Source of the DNA: Halanaerobiales bacterium
GTDB lineage: Bacteria > Bacillota_F > Halanaerobiia > Halanaerobiales > DTU029
Direction of reading: 5' to 3'
Length of the DNA stretch: 9,549 nucleotides
Assembly: GCA_016278415.1 (NCBI GenBank)
Contig: JADQBV010000157.1
Location: forward strand, 2,090 to 11,638
Below are positions 1-8,004 of the stretch, piece by piece (the stretch's first letter is position 1; each line of letters starts with the position of its first letter). The notes beneath the pieces were generated by a model that worked only from the letters and a program-made list of their open reading frames with translations, was not told the DNA's origin and did no database searches. A program made the position numbers and the translations under genes.

Positions 1-391
1 CGGTAAGCTGTACAACAGATGAATATTTAGATTCAACAGGTGATAGTAATTTAACAGCGAGTACAGGAGTAACTTTTACAGCTAATAATGATGCTGAGTC
101 AATAAGTATAGCAGATGACGGGGAGATAAGAGAGGGAGCAGAGGATGAAGAAGAGATAACAGTAAGCATAAGTAATGGAGAGTTTGCTGATAGTATAAAT
201 CCAGCTAATTGGTCAGTTACTAATCTACCATCAGGAGTAAGTAAAGGTAGTGTAGACAGAGTAGATGATAAAACAGTAAAAATAACTTTGAACGGTAATA
301 GCGATATAGATTTTGATATTGATATAACAGATGTAACGGTAAGCTGTACAACAGATGAATATTTAGATTCAACAGGTGATAGTAATTTAAC
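1..391 (+). repeat. In-frame tandem repeat, 336-bp period (112 aa), end of an array
   Basis: Positions 1-55 are identical to 337-391, an offset of 336 bp or exactly 112 codons. Both encode the segment from VSCTTDEYLDSTGDSNL onward. One full unit is visible (1-336). After position 391 the sequence leaves the repeat, so 337-391 is the start of a last, incomplete copy. Because copy one is cut by the window edge, the identity probably continues upstream and the array probably holds more units. The unit encodes an acidic beta-rich segment of Ig-like character (ITVSISNGEFADSINPANWS, then a VTNLPSGV stretch). The synonymous positions are identical too, which implies recent duplication or gene conversion. 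Confidence 0.85.
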
Positions 392-3300
392 TTCAATTAA
401 TAATATTTCAATAATAGCAAACACTATACCGTCAATTTCATTAGATAATCCTACTCAAGACCAGAGATTTAATAATAGTGATATTATTAGTATTTCAGGT
501 TCTGTTACAGATGTAGAGAATAGTGATGTTACAGTTTCAGGTGTAATAGATGGCAAAACGCAAAGTACAGTAGTAAGAGGTGGAAATAGTAGTTGGATAT
601 TAACTTGGGATATCGATCTACTTAATATTGCTGAAGGTATATTCACAGATATTATTATTACAGCAGATGATGGTAATAGTGCTGATACAAATTCTGCATC
701 TTATACCGGTGATTTAGTAGTCGATAAAACAGCTCCAAGATTTATAAGTGTAGCTGATGGAGGAGATAATAACTATAAAGCAGGAGAAAAAATAATACTG
801 GATGTAGATTTAGGGGAGAGTGGACTAGCAGTAACGACAAATTTAAGTGTGTTGGATAGTGACTTTAGTAGTAAACAAACTTTGAAAGATGATGGAGACG
901 GAACGTATTCATATACAACAGCAGAACTTAATAGTGGAGGGAATATGTTAGAAGGTAAAAGTATAGCAATAACCTTCACAGCAACAGATAATGTAGGGAA
1001 TAGTACTCAGGATAATAGATTTACATTAGAGCTTGATAAAACAGTTCCAGGTGGATACAGTGTTAGCATAGATCAAAGTGTGATAAATGATAGTAATGAA
1101 ACAGGAATGTCATTTACATTTAGTGGAGCAGAAATTGGTACAACTTATAATTACACTATTAGTGATGAGGCAGGTAATAATATAACAGCTAGTAGAATAA
1201 TTAGTTCAACTGATGAAACTATTACAAGCATAAATGTAAGTACCTTAAGCGAAGGTCAGTTGACCTTGACTGTAACGTTAACAGATTATGCTGGTAATAT
1301 CGGCGAGGAAGTTAATGATACAGTAGATAAAGAAACAGTAAAACCTACATTAACAGCAGTAAGTATAGGCTCAGATAATGCTAATTACTCTACCCTGGCT
1401 ACTGTAGGTGATACCATAACCCTGGATATTACAGCCAGTGAAGATATCAAGGAACCGGTAGTAACAATTGCTGGAAATGATGCGAGTGTCAGTAATGTTG
1501 ATGATAGTGATACTGGTGATAGTGATGCTGTTGGCTGGCAGGCGGAATATACTATGCAAAGTGGAGATCCAGAAGGTGAAATTGAGTTTACCATAGATTA
1601 TGAAGACATAGCTGGAAATATAGGTGAACAGGTCACAACTACTGCTGATAATAGCAGAGTTACCTTTGATGGAAGCAGGCCATCGGGATATAGTGTTAGC
1701 ATAGATCAGCAGGTAATAAATTTAAGCAATGAAGGAGCCTTGTCCTTCAGCTTTACAGATGCAGAAGTAGGCTCAACATACAACTACAGTATAGTAGACG
1801 AAGATGGTGAAAATCCTGCCATAACAGGAAGTGGAGAAATAACAGCTGTAGATGAAAATATAATAGATATCGATGTAAGTAGTCTCAATGATGGTCTACT
1901 AACATTAACATTTACACTGACAGATGCAGCGGGGAATGTCGGTGAGGAAGTAATAGATACAATTGAAAAAGACACAGAAGGACCAGAGATTGCAGGTTTA
2001 AGTCCAGCAGATGGAGCAGAAGATGTTGGTTTTTCTGATAACTTAAAGATAATATTTTATGAACCAGTAGAGATCAATAGTGGTAATATCTATATCAAGA
2101 AAACAGTTGATGATAGTATTGTAGAAACAATAGCCGTAAGTGGAGAGAAAATCAGTGGTAATGGAACAGATACAATTATAATCGATCCTAAAAATGACTT
2201 CCAAGCAGACACAGGGTATTATATCGAAATAGAAACTGGAGTATTTAAGGATACAGTCGGTAATATATTTGCTGGTATTCAAGGCAGTATAGACTGGAAC
2301 TTTAGAACAATAGGAAGCCCAGAAATGGAAGTAAGCATGGTAGATTTCTATGAAAACGGTGAAATATTAGCAGCAGGAGAAATAATCACCTATAGTATAG
2401 GAATAAGAAATACAGGTCTGACCAATCTACACAATGCTAAACTACTTGCCTGGATACCGTCAAATACAGAATATGTGAAAGGATCGACCATAATTAATGG
2501 AGAAACCATAGCTGATAATAATGGAAACTGTCCTCTGATAGAAGGATATAGTATTAGTACCCCAGGACTAGCTGATGGAGTTATAGGTAATCAGGGAGAC
2601 GATGATAGGGTTACTGTAAGCTATCAGACTAAAGTAGTAAACACAGCTGTAAGTGGCACTATAATTAACAATCAGGTAGAACTACAGGGCACAGGAGAGA
2701 ATGGATATCCTATCGAAGCGGTATTGAGTGATGACCCGGACACAAATATAAGGGGAGATGCCACTTCCAGTCTGCTCGGGGAAACTGCAGTAATCAATGC
2801 TGTTCGACAAATATTAAATAATGGCAACGGCGATAATAGTGAAGGTACTGGTAGTAGTGATATAGGAGTAGGTGACACACTGCAGATTAATACAATAATT
2901 GCTAATAATGGTACAAGTGACGCTAATCAAGTACGACTGTCAGATACAATACCGGGAAGCACCAATTTAGTGCCAGACAGTATAACAATAGAAGATCTAA
3001 GTAGAGATAATTTAAGTATAGAAAGTAGTATAGCAGATAGTAGAACAGTTGCAAATAATCAACAATCAGAAACACCTTATTATACAATTACAGATGATGG
3101 CCGTATTCTAGTAGAGCTAGGCACCTTATCTCCAGGCAGAAAAATGTTAGTCTCATATCAAATTATGGTAACTAGCGAGATAGGAGAAACGGGGATAATA
3201 AGCAGCCAGGGAATAGTCTCATCAGATGATACAGCAGATATAAAAACAGATGCCGATGGTGATGGCAGCAATGGATATCAGTCTAATGAAGTAGTAATAG

Positions 3301-5195
3301 GTAAATACCCAGTACTGACTTCTACACTCAAGCTTAATGATCTTAATGGTGGTGATATTATAGCAGGAGATACCCTGGAATATACAATAAAGATAAGCAA
3401 TCAGGGGAATGCCCCGGCTGATGAACTGAATATTAGCAAGCAGATACCAGCCAATCTGGAATACATTGCTGGAACTACAGAGCTTAATGGAAATTTGATT
3501 GCTGATGATCCAGGAGAACAGTCCACACTTATTAATGGAATAGATTATGGTATAATTGAAGCAAATGAGACAGTTATAATAAAATATCAGGCAAAAATAT
3601 CTGCAGACATTGAAGAAGGCACAGTAATAGAAAGCCAGCTGGAATATACAGCAGTAGCCAAAGCTGAAGATACCAGTGATGATATGGACAATCAACTAAG
3701 TGGTGTAGAGAAGTCAACCATTCAGATAGGAGCATCACCAGGGAGTGTTAGGATAAAAGGTGAGTTTTTAAGTAAGGTTGAAAACTTCCCTGAAGGCTGG
3801 TTGGTAGAGATCTGGTCAGGGAAGAACAGACTGGGTCGGCAGGAGTTGACCGTTCAAGGGGCCTTTGATTTTAGTGGTTTATCTGACAGTAGAGACTATC
3901 TCCTTTTACTAAAACACCCTGAAACAGAGGTGGTTTACTATCAGAGCGAAATATCCAGTGAAGAGTTAATCCAAGGTAGTATAGTAGTACCAGATAATTT
4001 AGTGATGGACCCCAGTGGTATAATCTATAATTCAATTACCAGAGAACCCATTGAAGGAGCCAGAGTCAGACTTCTTGATTCCAATGGGGAAGTGGTTCCA
4101 GCAGAGAATCTGGGTCATAATCAGCAGAATCAGCTCACAGCTTCAGATGGTTTCTATAGATTCGATATTGATTTTAGGCAGGCAGTAGCAGGTAGATACA
4201 GGATAGAAGTTATTCCTCCGGCGGGTTATATAGCAGAGTTTCCTTCTCTGATAATTGAAGCAGTATGGGAGCAGGATACAGATTCACTATACTATTTAGA
4301 CCCAGTCGCAGATTTAGATAGGGATGCTGTTCCCGAGACTACCAATATATTTGAAGTAGTCGCCCTTGAAACGGCACCAGCTCCTAGTGACCATACTGAC
4401 TATTATTTAGGCTTCGAACTGGAAACAGCTGACCCGGATATTATCAATAATCATATTCCCCTGGATCCTGAAAGTGCAGAGATAATATCTGTGAGCAAAA
4501 CAAGCGGTAAAGACAGGGTAGCTATCGGTGATCTAGTAAGCTATCAAATAGTTGTTACTAATAATTCAGGCCGCAGGATCGATTCTTTTGTAGTCTATGA
4601 TAAAGTACCAGCAGGATTCAAGTATCTTAAGGATTCAGCAACAATAAAAATAGGAAATCAATCAAGAAGCAAATTAAATACTCAAGGAAACAGTTTGATA
4701 TATTGGAATCAACTTTCTCTGGATGATAACCAGAAACTAAGCATTACCTACACACTTGTAGTTGGAACAGGTGTAATGAGAGGAAAAGATTATATAAACA
4801 AAGCCTATGCGCAGGAAGAGAATACAGTCATCTCAAATATAGCTGAAGAATCTGTATCAATAACTGCTGATCCGCTATTTGATGGTTCAACAATAATTGG
4901 GAAGGTATTCTATGATAGTAATGCAAATGGTATTCAGGATCAAGGAGAAAAAGGAATTGCTCAGGTAGATATAATAACCCTCAGTGGACAGAAGATAACT
5001 ACAGATGATGAGGGGAGATACCACCTGATAGTAGAATCCAACTCTTCTCTAGCAATAGGGCAGACAATGGTTATGAAACTTGATACAGAAACACTCCCAG
5101 ATGGGGCAGTAGTGATAAGTGATAATCCTGTTATAATAAAACTACCGCCAGGATTGATGCAGAAGGTTAACTTTGCTGTTCAGTTGGTTAAATAA
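1..5195 (+). CDS. Giant multidomain secreted/surface protein (tandem repeats, Ig-like, DUF11, SdrD_B-like), 5'-partial
   Basis: The frame is open from nt 3 to the TAA at 5193-5195 (1730 codons). A TTG at 288 could be taken as a start, but it has no ribosome site and lies inside a repeat, so the gene begins left of the window. Counting residue 1 at nt 288, the order is: tail of a 112-residue repeat array (up to about 35); Ig-like modules (45-250); two related modules (253-349, 464-561) flanking another Ig-like domain (352-463); a Big_5/SbsA-like Ig domain (565-674); three DUF11-type domains (about 679-815, 857-1003, 1008-1146) with motifs such as ITYSIGIRNTG and LEYTIKISNQG; a carboxypeptidase-regulatory-like domain (about 1235-1320); a fourth DUF11 (1397-1527); and an SdrD_B-like domain (1534-1632) with GKVFYDSNANGIQDQGEKGI. 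The protein is very acidic and nearly Cys-free. It has no LPXTG, SLH domain or C-terminal membrane helix. An extracellular structural or adhesive role is inferred; the ligand is unknown. The signal peptide lies outside the window. Confidence 0.9.
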   Translation, partial: VSCTTDEYLDSTGDSNLTASTGVTFTANNDAESISIADDGEIREGAEDEEEITVSISNGEFADSINPANWSVTNLPSGVSKGSVDRVDDKTVKITLNGNSDIDFDIDITDVTVSCTTDEYLDSTGDSNLTSINNISIIANTIPSISLDNPTQDQRFNNSDIISISGSVTDVENSDVTVSGVIDGKTQSTVVRGGNSSWILTWDIDLLNIAEGIFTDIIITADDGNSADTNSASYTGDLVVDKTAPRFISVADGGDNNYKAGEKIILDVDLGESGLAVTTNLSVLDSDFSSKQTLKDDGDGTYSYTTAELNSGGNMLEGKSIAITFTATDNVGNSTQDNRFTLELDKTVPGGYSVSIDQSVINDSNETGMSFTFSGAEIGTTYNYTISDEAGNNITASRIISSTDETITSINVSTLSEGQLTLTVTLTDYAGNIGEEVNDTVDKETVKPTLTAVSIGSDNANYSTLATVGDTITLDITASEDIKEPVVTIAGNDASVSNVDDSDTGDSDAVGWQAEYTMQSGDPEGEIEFTIDYEDIAGNIGEQVTTTADNSRVTFDGSRPSGYSVSIDQQVINLSNEGALSFSFTDAEVGSTYNYSIVDEDGENPAITGSGEITAVDENIIDIDVSSLNDGLLTLTFTLTDAAGNVGEEVIDTIEKDTEGPEIAGLSPADGAEDVGFSDNLKIIFYEPVEINSGNIYIKKTVDDSIVETIAVSGEKISGNGTDTIIIDPKNDFQADTGYYIEIETGVFKDTVGNIFAGIQGSIDWNFRTIGSPEMEVSMVDFYENGEILAAGEIITYSIGIRNTGLTNLHNAKLLAWIPSNTEYVKGSTIINGETIADNNGNCPLIEGYSISTPGLADGVIGNQGDDDRVTVSYQTKVVNTAVSGTIINNQVELQGTGENGYPIEAVLSDDPDTNIRGDATSSLLGETAVINAVRQILNNGNGDNSEGTGSSDIGVGDTLQINTIIANNGTSDANQVRLSDTIPGSTNLVPDSITIEDLSRDNLSIESSIADSRTVANNQQSETPYYTITDDGRILVELGTLSPGRKMLVSYQIMVTSEIGETGIISSQGIVSSDDTADIKTDADGDGSNGYQSNEVVIGKYPVLTSTLKLNDLNGGDIIAGDTLEYTIKISNQGNAPADELNISKQIPANLEYIAGTTELNGNLIADDPGEQSTLINGIDYGIIEANETVIIKYQAKISADIEEGTVIESQLEYTAVAKAEDTSDDMDNQLSGVEKSTIQIGASPGSVRIKGEFLSKVENFPEGWLVEIWSGKNRLGRQELTVQGAFDFSGLSDSRDYLLLLKHPETEVVYYQSEISSEELIQGSIVVPDNLVMDPSGIIYNSITREPIEGARVRLLDSNGEVVPAENLGHNQQNQLTASDGFYRFDIDFRQAVAGRYRIEVIPPAGYIAEFPSLIIEAVWEQDTDSLYYLDPVADLDRDAVPETTNIFEVVALETAPAPSDHTDYYLGFELETADPDIINNHIPLDPESAEIISVSKTSGKDRVAIGDLVSYQIVVTNNSGRRIDSFVVYDKVPAGFKYLKDSATIKIGNQSRSKLNTQGNSLIYWNQLSLDDNQKLSITYTLVVGTGVMRGKDYINKAYAQEENTVISNIAEESVSITADPLFDGSTIIGKVFYDSNANGIQDQGEKGIAQVDIITLSGQKITTDDEGRYHLIVESNSSLAIGQTMVMKLDTETLPDGAVVISDNPVIIKLPPGLMQKVNFAVQLVK
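1044..1970 (+). repeat. Diverged duplicated Ig-like module (1044-1334 and 1677-1970)
   Basis: The two segments encode homologous modules of about 97 residues. Both begin with GYSVSIDQ and run through an NE..(M/L)SF(T/S)F motif, a G(T/S)TYNY(T/S)I motif and a LTLT(V/F)TLTD.AGN(I/V)GEEV ending. DNA identity survives around GTGTTAGCATAGATCA near 1060 and 1692. They are separated by a different Ig-like domain (about 1341-1676). The arrangement suggests that a two-domain cassette was duplicated much earlier than the left-edge array. Confidence 0.75.
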
Positions 5196-5280
5196 GCTGA
5201 AAGGCTGAGATGGGTAGATGTGAACCGTCCAATTAATTAGACATATCTAAAGTTTTGTAAGTTTAGGCTTATTATAATTA

Positions 5281-5307
5281 GGCTCCCTTTTTGGGGAGCC
5301 TTTTTTT
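5281..5307 (+). terminator. Rho-independent terminator of the surface-protein gene
   Basis: GGCTCCC (5281-5287) and GGGAGCC (5294-5300) form a perfect 7-bp GC-rich stem with a 6-nt loop, followed at once by seven T residues (5301-5307). It lies 86 bp after the surface-protein stop and before the promoter of the next gene, so it separates the two transcription units. Confidence 0.92.
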
Positions 5308-5347
5308 ATTACTATGATGCTATAATGTCAAAGCGAATAGACGTAAA

Positions 5348-5380
5348 ATTAATTGTGTATACTTGATATTAATTGTGTAT
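5348..5380 (+). promoter_or_regulatory. Two exact 13-bp direct repeats, candidate operator
   Basis: ATTAATTGTGTAT occurs at 5348-5360 and again at 5368-5380. Both copies are exact and the period is 20 bp, about two helical turns, so they lie on the same DNA face. The first copy ends just upstream of the predicted -35 and the second lies across the end of the -35 and the spacer. A protein bound here would directly control RNA polymerase access. The HTH domain of the downstream gene is a plausible binder, but this is inference only. Confidence 0.6.
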
Positions 5381-5391
5381 GGTTATATAAT
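5363..5391 (+). promoter_or_regulatory. Sigma-A-type promoter of the HTH-Uma2 gene
   Basis: TTGATA (5363-5368) and a perfect TATAAT (5386-5391) are separated by exactly 17 bp. Transcription would start around 5397-5400, only about 8-14 nt before the start codon, so the leader would be very short and begin at or next to the GAGGTGAT ribosome site (5398-5405). Confidence 0.8.
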
Positions 5392-5407
5392 AAAAACGAG
5401 GTGATAT

Positions 5408-6166
5408 ATGATGGGAAAACTTTTAACTGCCTATGAACTCGCTGAGATATTAGACTTATCAGTAGAAACAATCTGGAGGTATACACGCCAGGAAAAGATA
5501 CCTGTAATAAAACTGGGTACTAAACAGTATCGCTATAAGAAAGAAGCTGTTCTGGATGCCCTGTCAACCGGTGGAAACATTGTAAAGGAGGAACGTTCTG
5601 TCTATTCAAAACAGGGAAAATATACATATAAAGACTATTTGAAACTTCCTGAAGAGCCTGGTTATCGTTATGAAATACTGGAAGGATTTTTGGTAAAAGA
5701 ACCTTCACCGTCTATTCAACATCAGCGGGTATCCAGAGAATTGGAATTTGAGTTAAAAAAATATTTTGATGAATTTGACCCTGATGGAGAAATTTTTGAT
5801 GCTCCCCTGGATGTTACCTTGAGTGATAGTAATGTAGTACAGCCTGATATTTTATTTATATCAGGTGCTCGTAGAGAGATTATGCGTGAAAAACGTATTG
5901 ATGGTCCCTGTGATTTAGTCATAGAAATTATGTCTCCTTCAAATTATCGCAAAGATCGCTTAAAAAAAATGGAAATCTATCGCAAAGTAGGAATCCCCCA
6001 TTACTGGTTGCTCGATCCCGAGGAAAATATACTGGAATCATATATGCTGAAAGGTGAAAATTACTTACTGATATTTACAGGAGGTCCTGAAGATAAGTTT
6101 GTACACCCAGAGTTTCCGGAGCTACATCTAGATCTGGCCAAAGTTTTTAGTAAGCCTATTTTTTAA
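5408..6166 (+). CDS. HTH_17 (excisionase/MerR-like)-Uma2 family nuclease-fold fusion
   Basis: This is a 252-residue protein with two parts. Residues 4-52 form a helix-turn-helix of the excisionase/MerR type (LTAYELAEILDLSVETIWRY, then IPVIKLG and a YRYKKEAVLDAL end), expected to bind DNA. Residues about 73-250 match the Uma2 (DUF820) family, a PD-(D/E)XK-like nuclease fold. Visible family landmarks are E89 in RYEILEG, S102 and H105, the PD motif with D147 (QPDILFIS), E173 in VIEIMSPS, D183 and K187 before Y191, and YWLLDP at 199-204. The putative metal-binding acids are therefore intact. Uma2 proteins are often annotated as restriction-endonuclease-like, but their role is largely unknown and many lack a DNA-binding domain. 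The HTH may give sequence specificity or autoregulation. Two ATGs are adjacent (5408, 5411); GAGGTGAT at 5398-5405 serves either. It has its own promoter with paired direct repeats. No cognate methyltransferase or antitoxin is adjacent. Confidence 0.88.
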   Translation: MMGKLLTAYELAEILDLSVETIWRYTRQEKIPVIKLGTKQYRYKKEAVLDALSTGGNIVKEERSVYSKQGKYTYKDYLKLPEEPGYRYEILEGFLVKEPSPSIQHQRVSRELEFELKKYFDEFDPDGEIFDAPLDVTLSDSNVVQPDILFISGARREIMREKRIDGPCDLVIEIMSPSNYRKDRLKKMEIYRKVGIPHYWLLDPEENILESYMLKGENYLLIFTGGPEDKFVHPEFPELHLDLAKVFSKPIF

Positions 6167-6304
6167 GAGGGTTTAGATAAAAGAATGCAGGAAGAATGTA
6201 TAAGGTTTTATTAAAATTATTATATAAAAAGAGATGCAGGATATTATAATTATTTAGAGAATTATGACAGAAGGCATGAAAAATAATAATATCCGGGTGA
6301 TGAA
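6167..6304. other. Intergenic region before the kinase, no terminator seen
   Basis: The 138 bp is very AT-rich. There is a perfect TATAAT at 6245-6250, but 17 bp upstream lies ATATAA rather than a recognisable -35, so it is only a weak promoter candidate. ATGCAGGA occurs twice (6185-6192, 6234-6241), probably by chance. No stem with a T-tract was found, so transcription from the HTH-Uma2 promoter could continue into the kinase. GGTGAT at 6296-6301 is the kinase ribosome site, close to its ATG. Confidence 0.45.
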
Positions 6305-7987
6305 ATGAAATTTCAATATATTCCCTATCTTATTCCTCTTTTTATATCATTTTTAATAGTAACAGGTCTAGCTATCTATGCTAATAGGAATCGCTCTGTC
6401 AGAGGGGCAAAGGCCTTCATTATCAGTATGCTAATAGGAAGTCTTTGGACATTAGCAAATGCTTTGGAGATGGCTGGAGTTGATTTTGCTACAAAACTTT
6501 TTTGGGCCAATGTACAGTATATATCCTACGCCTTTGCACCAGTTGCCTGGTTAATAATGGTTTTACAATTTACCGATAGAGAAAATTGGGTTAATAAAAG
6601 AAATATTATCATAATGTCAATCATTCCTGTGATTACTATTATTCTTGCCTGGACAGACCACCTCCACGGCCTGGTTCGTTACAATTTAGTATTAGACACT
6701 TCAGGGGCCTTTCCTGTAATTAGCAAAGAATACGGAACCTGGTTTACTATACACTATATATATTGCTATTTTTTAAATTTCTCTGCTATTATTTTTTTAT
6801 TTCGTACTGTTTTACTCAAAAACACAATATATCAAAAACAGGCTTTTTATTTGCTTTTAGGATTTTCATTTCTAACAATATCTAATTTACTTTATGTGGT
6901 AGGTTTATCTCCTTTTCAAGGATTTGATATTTCTCCGATTGTTTTTAGTTTAACCGGGATCGTAATAGGATGGGGGATTTTTCATTTCCGCCTCTTTGAT
7001 CTGGTGCCAATTGCCCGAGAGACGGTAATAGAAAAAATGGGTTCAGGGATTATTGTAATTGATAAAAGGAAAAGAATTATTGATATAAATCCTCAAGCCA
7101 GAAAGATGCTCAACTTGTCAAAAAAGGCTAATATAGCTCAGTCTTTATTAAACATTTCACCTAAATTAGATGCATTAATTCCATTAAAAAATCAAGGTGA
7201 TTTAACTCAAACAGAATTTGTTATAGACGGTAAAAATGAAACAGAACACTATATAGAACTGTATTTATCCCCTATCAAGGATTATCGAAAAGAACTAACT
7301 GCCTGGGTATTAATATTAAATGATATTAGTGATTTAAAGCTAGCTAGAGAACAGATTAGTTTACAACAGCAGGAAATGGCTATAATGGATGAACGAGAGA
7401 GGATGTCTCGAGATCTACATGATAATCTGGGTCAGATACTTAGTTTTTCCAATATTCAGATTCAGGCAATACGTCAAGAACTTAAAAAAGATAATCAACA
7501 ATTAGCAGATCAGTACTTACAAAGATTAAATGTTATTATTAAAGACGCACATAAAGATATTCGAGAATTTGTTTATAATATTAGGGATAATTCTTATTAC
7601 AAAAAAGACTTTATTACCCTGCTCAAAGAGGAAATAGAGGGGTTTAAAGAAAATTGTGATTTAAAAGTGGAACTTATAATTGGAAAAGACAATTCATTCG
7701 AGAAGCTAGGTACAGAAGAAAAGGTACAGTTAATTCATATAGTTAAAGAGGCTTTTACAAATATTTTAAAACATGCAGAAGCAGATACTATCAGGGTTTC
7801 ATTAAGTACAAAGGAAAAACTAGCGAAATTGATCATTGAAGATAATGGTAAAGGTATAGATGAATCAAGTAATATGGGTTCTGGCTTAAATATAATGAAT
7901 GAAAGGGCTAGATTAATTGCGGGCAAACTCAAAGTGGATTCACAGTCAGGAAGAGGTACAAAGATTATTATTGATTTTTCATTCTAA
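6305..7987 (+). CDS. 7TM-PAS sensor histidine kinase, HisKA_3 (NarL-partner) type
   Basis: This 560-residue membrane sensor kinase belongs to a two-component system. Residues 1-230 contain about seven hydrophobic helices (roughly 7-25, 36-57, 68-88, 101-117, 147-170, 177-200, 208-226), like the HisKA_7TM N-terminal domain. Residues about 236-345 form a PAS-like domain (GIIVIDKRKRIIDINPQA). A short linker helix (343-366) leads to the HisKA_3 H-box ERMSRDLHDNLGQ, with phosphoacceptor H372. The HATPase_c domain follows: N-box with E482 and N486 (KEAFTNILKHA), G1 box EDNGKGI (512-518), G2 box GSGLNI (525-530) and GRGTKI (549-554). All catalytic motifs are intact. It should autophosphorylate and pass the phosphate to the regulator encoded 17 bp downstream. 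The signal is unknown; the membrane-embedded input with little extracellular domain suggests an envelope or small-molecule cue. GGTGAT just upstream supports the ATG at 6305. Confidence 0.93.
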   Translation: MKFQYIPYLIPLFISFLIVTGLAIYANRNRSVRGAKAFIISMLIGSLWTLANALEMAGVDFATKLFWANVQYISYAFAPVAWLIMVLQFTDRENWVNKRNIIIMSIIPVITIILAWTDHLHGLVRYNLVLDTSGAFPVISKEYGTWFTIHYIYCYFLNFSAIIFLFRTVLLKNTIYQKQAFYLLLGFSFLTISNLLYVVGLSPFQGFDISPIVFSLTGIVIGWGIFHFRLFDLVPIARETVIEKMGSGIIVIDKRKRIIDINPQARKMLNLSKKANIAQSLLNISPKLDALIPLKNQGDLTQTEFVIDGKNETEHYIELYLSPIKDYRKELTAWVLILNDISDLKLAREQISLQQQEMAIMDERERMSRDLHDNLGQILSFSNIQIQAIRQELKKDNQQLADQYLQRLNVIIKDAHKDIREFVYNIRDNSYYKKDFITLLKEEIEGFKENCDLKVELIIGKDNSFEKLGTEEKVQLIHIVKEAFTNILKHAEADTIRVSLSTKEKLAKLIIEDNGKGIDESSNMGSGLNIMNERARLIAGKLKVDSQSGRGTKIIIDFSF

Positions 7988-8004
7988 GATTAGGGGGCAG
8001 AATA

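Noticed and set aside
288..290. TTG as the start codon of the surface protein
   Set aside because: The same frame is open back to nt 3, there is no ribosome site before 288, and the codon lies within the tandem repeat unit. The gene is truncated by the window edge.
3222..3695. Minus-strand open frame of 157 codons within the surface-protein gene
   Set aside because: It is fully antisense to a well-supported coding frame, has a biased Ile/Tyr/Cys-rich composition typical of antisense of an Asp/Asn/Ser-rich gene, and no ribosome site or domain is recognisable. The other minus-strand frames in the window are rejected for the same reason.
5196..5235. TPP-riboswitch-like fragments: GGCTGAGATG then GAACC after the surface-protein stop
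   Set aside because: The order of the two motifs recalls the TPP aptamer, but the paired ACCC segment, the 3' arm after GAACC and the closing P1 stem are all missing. It also sits ahead of a terminator with no thiamine gene following. Chance similarity is the simplest reading.
6185..6241. ATGCAGGA repeated twice before the kinase
   Set aside because: Eight bases, 49 bp apart, with no symmetry or clear relation to a promoter; expected by chance in skewed AT- and purine-rich sequence.
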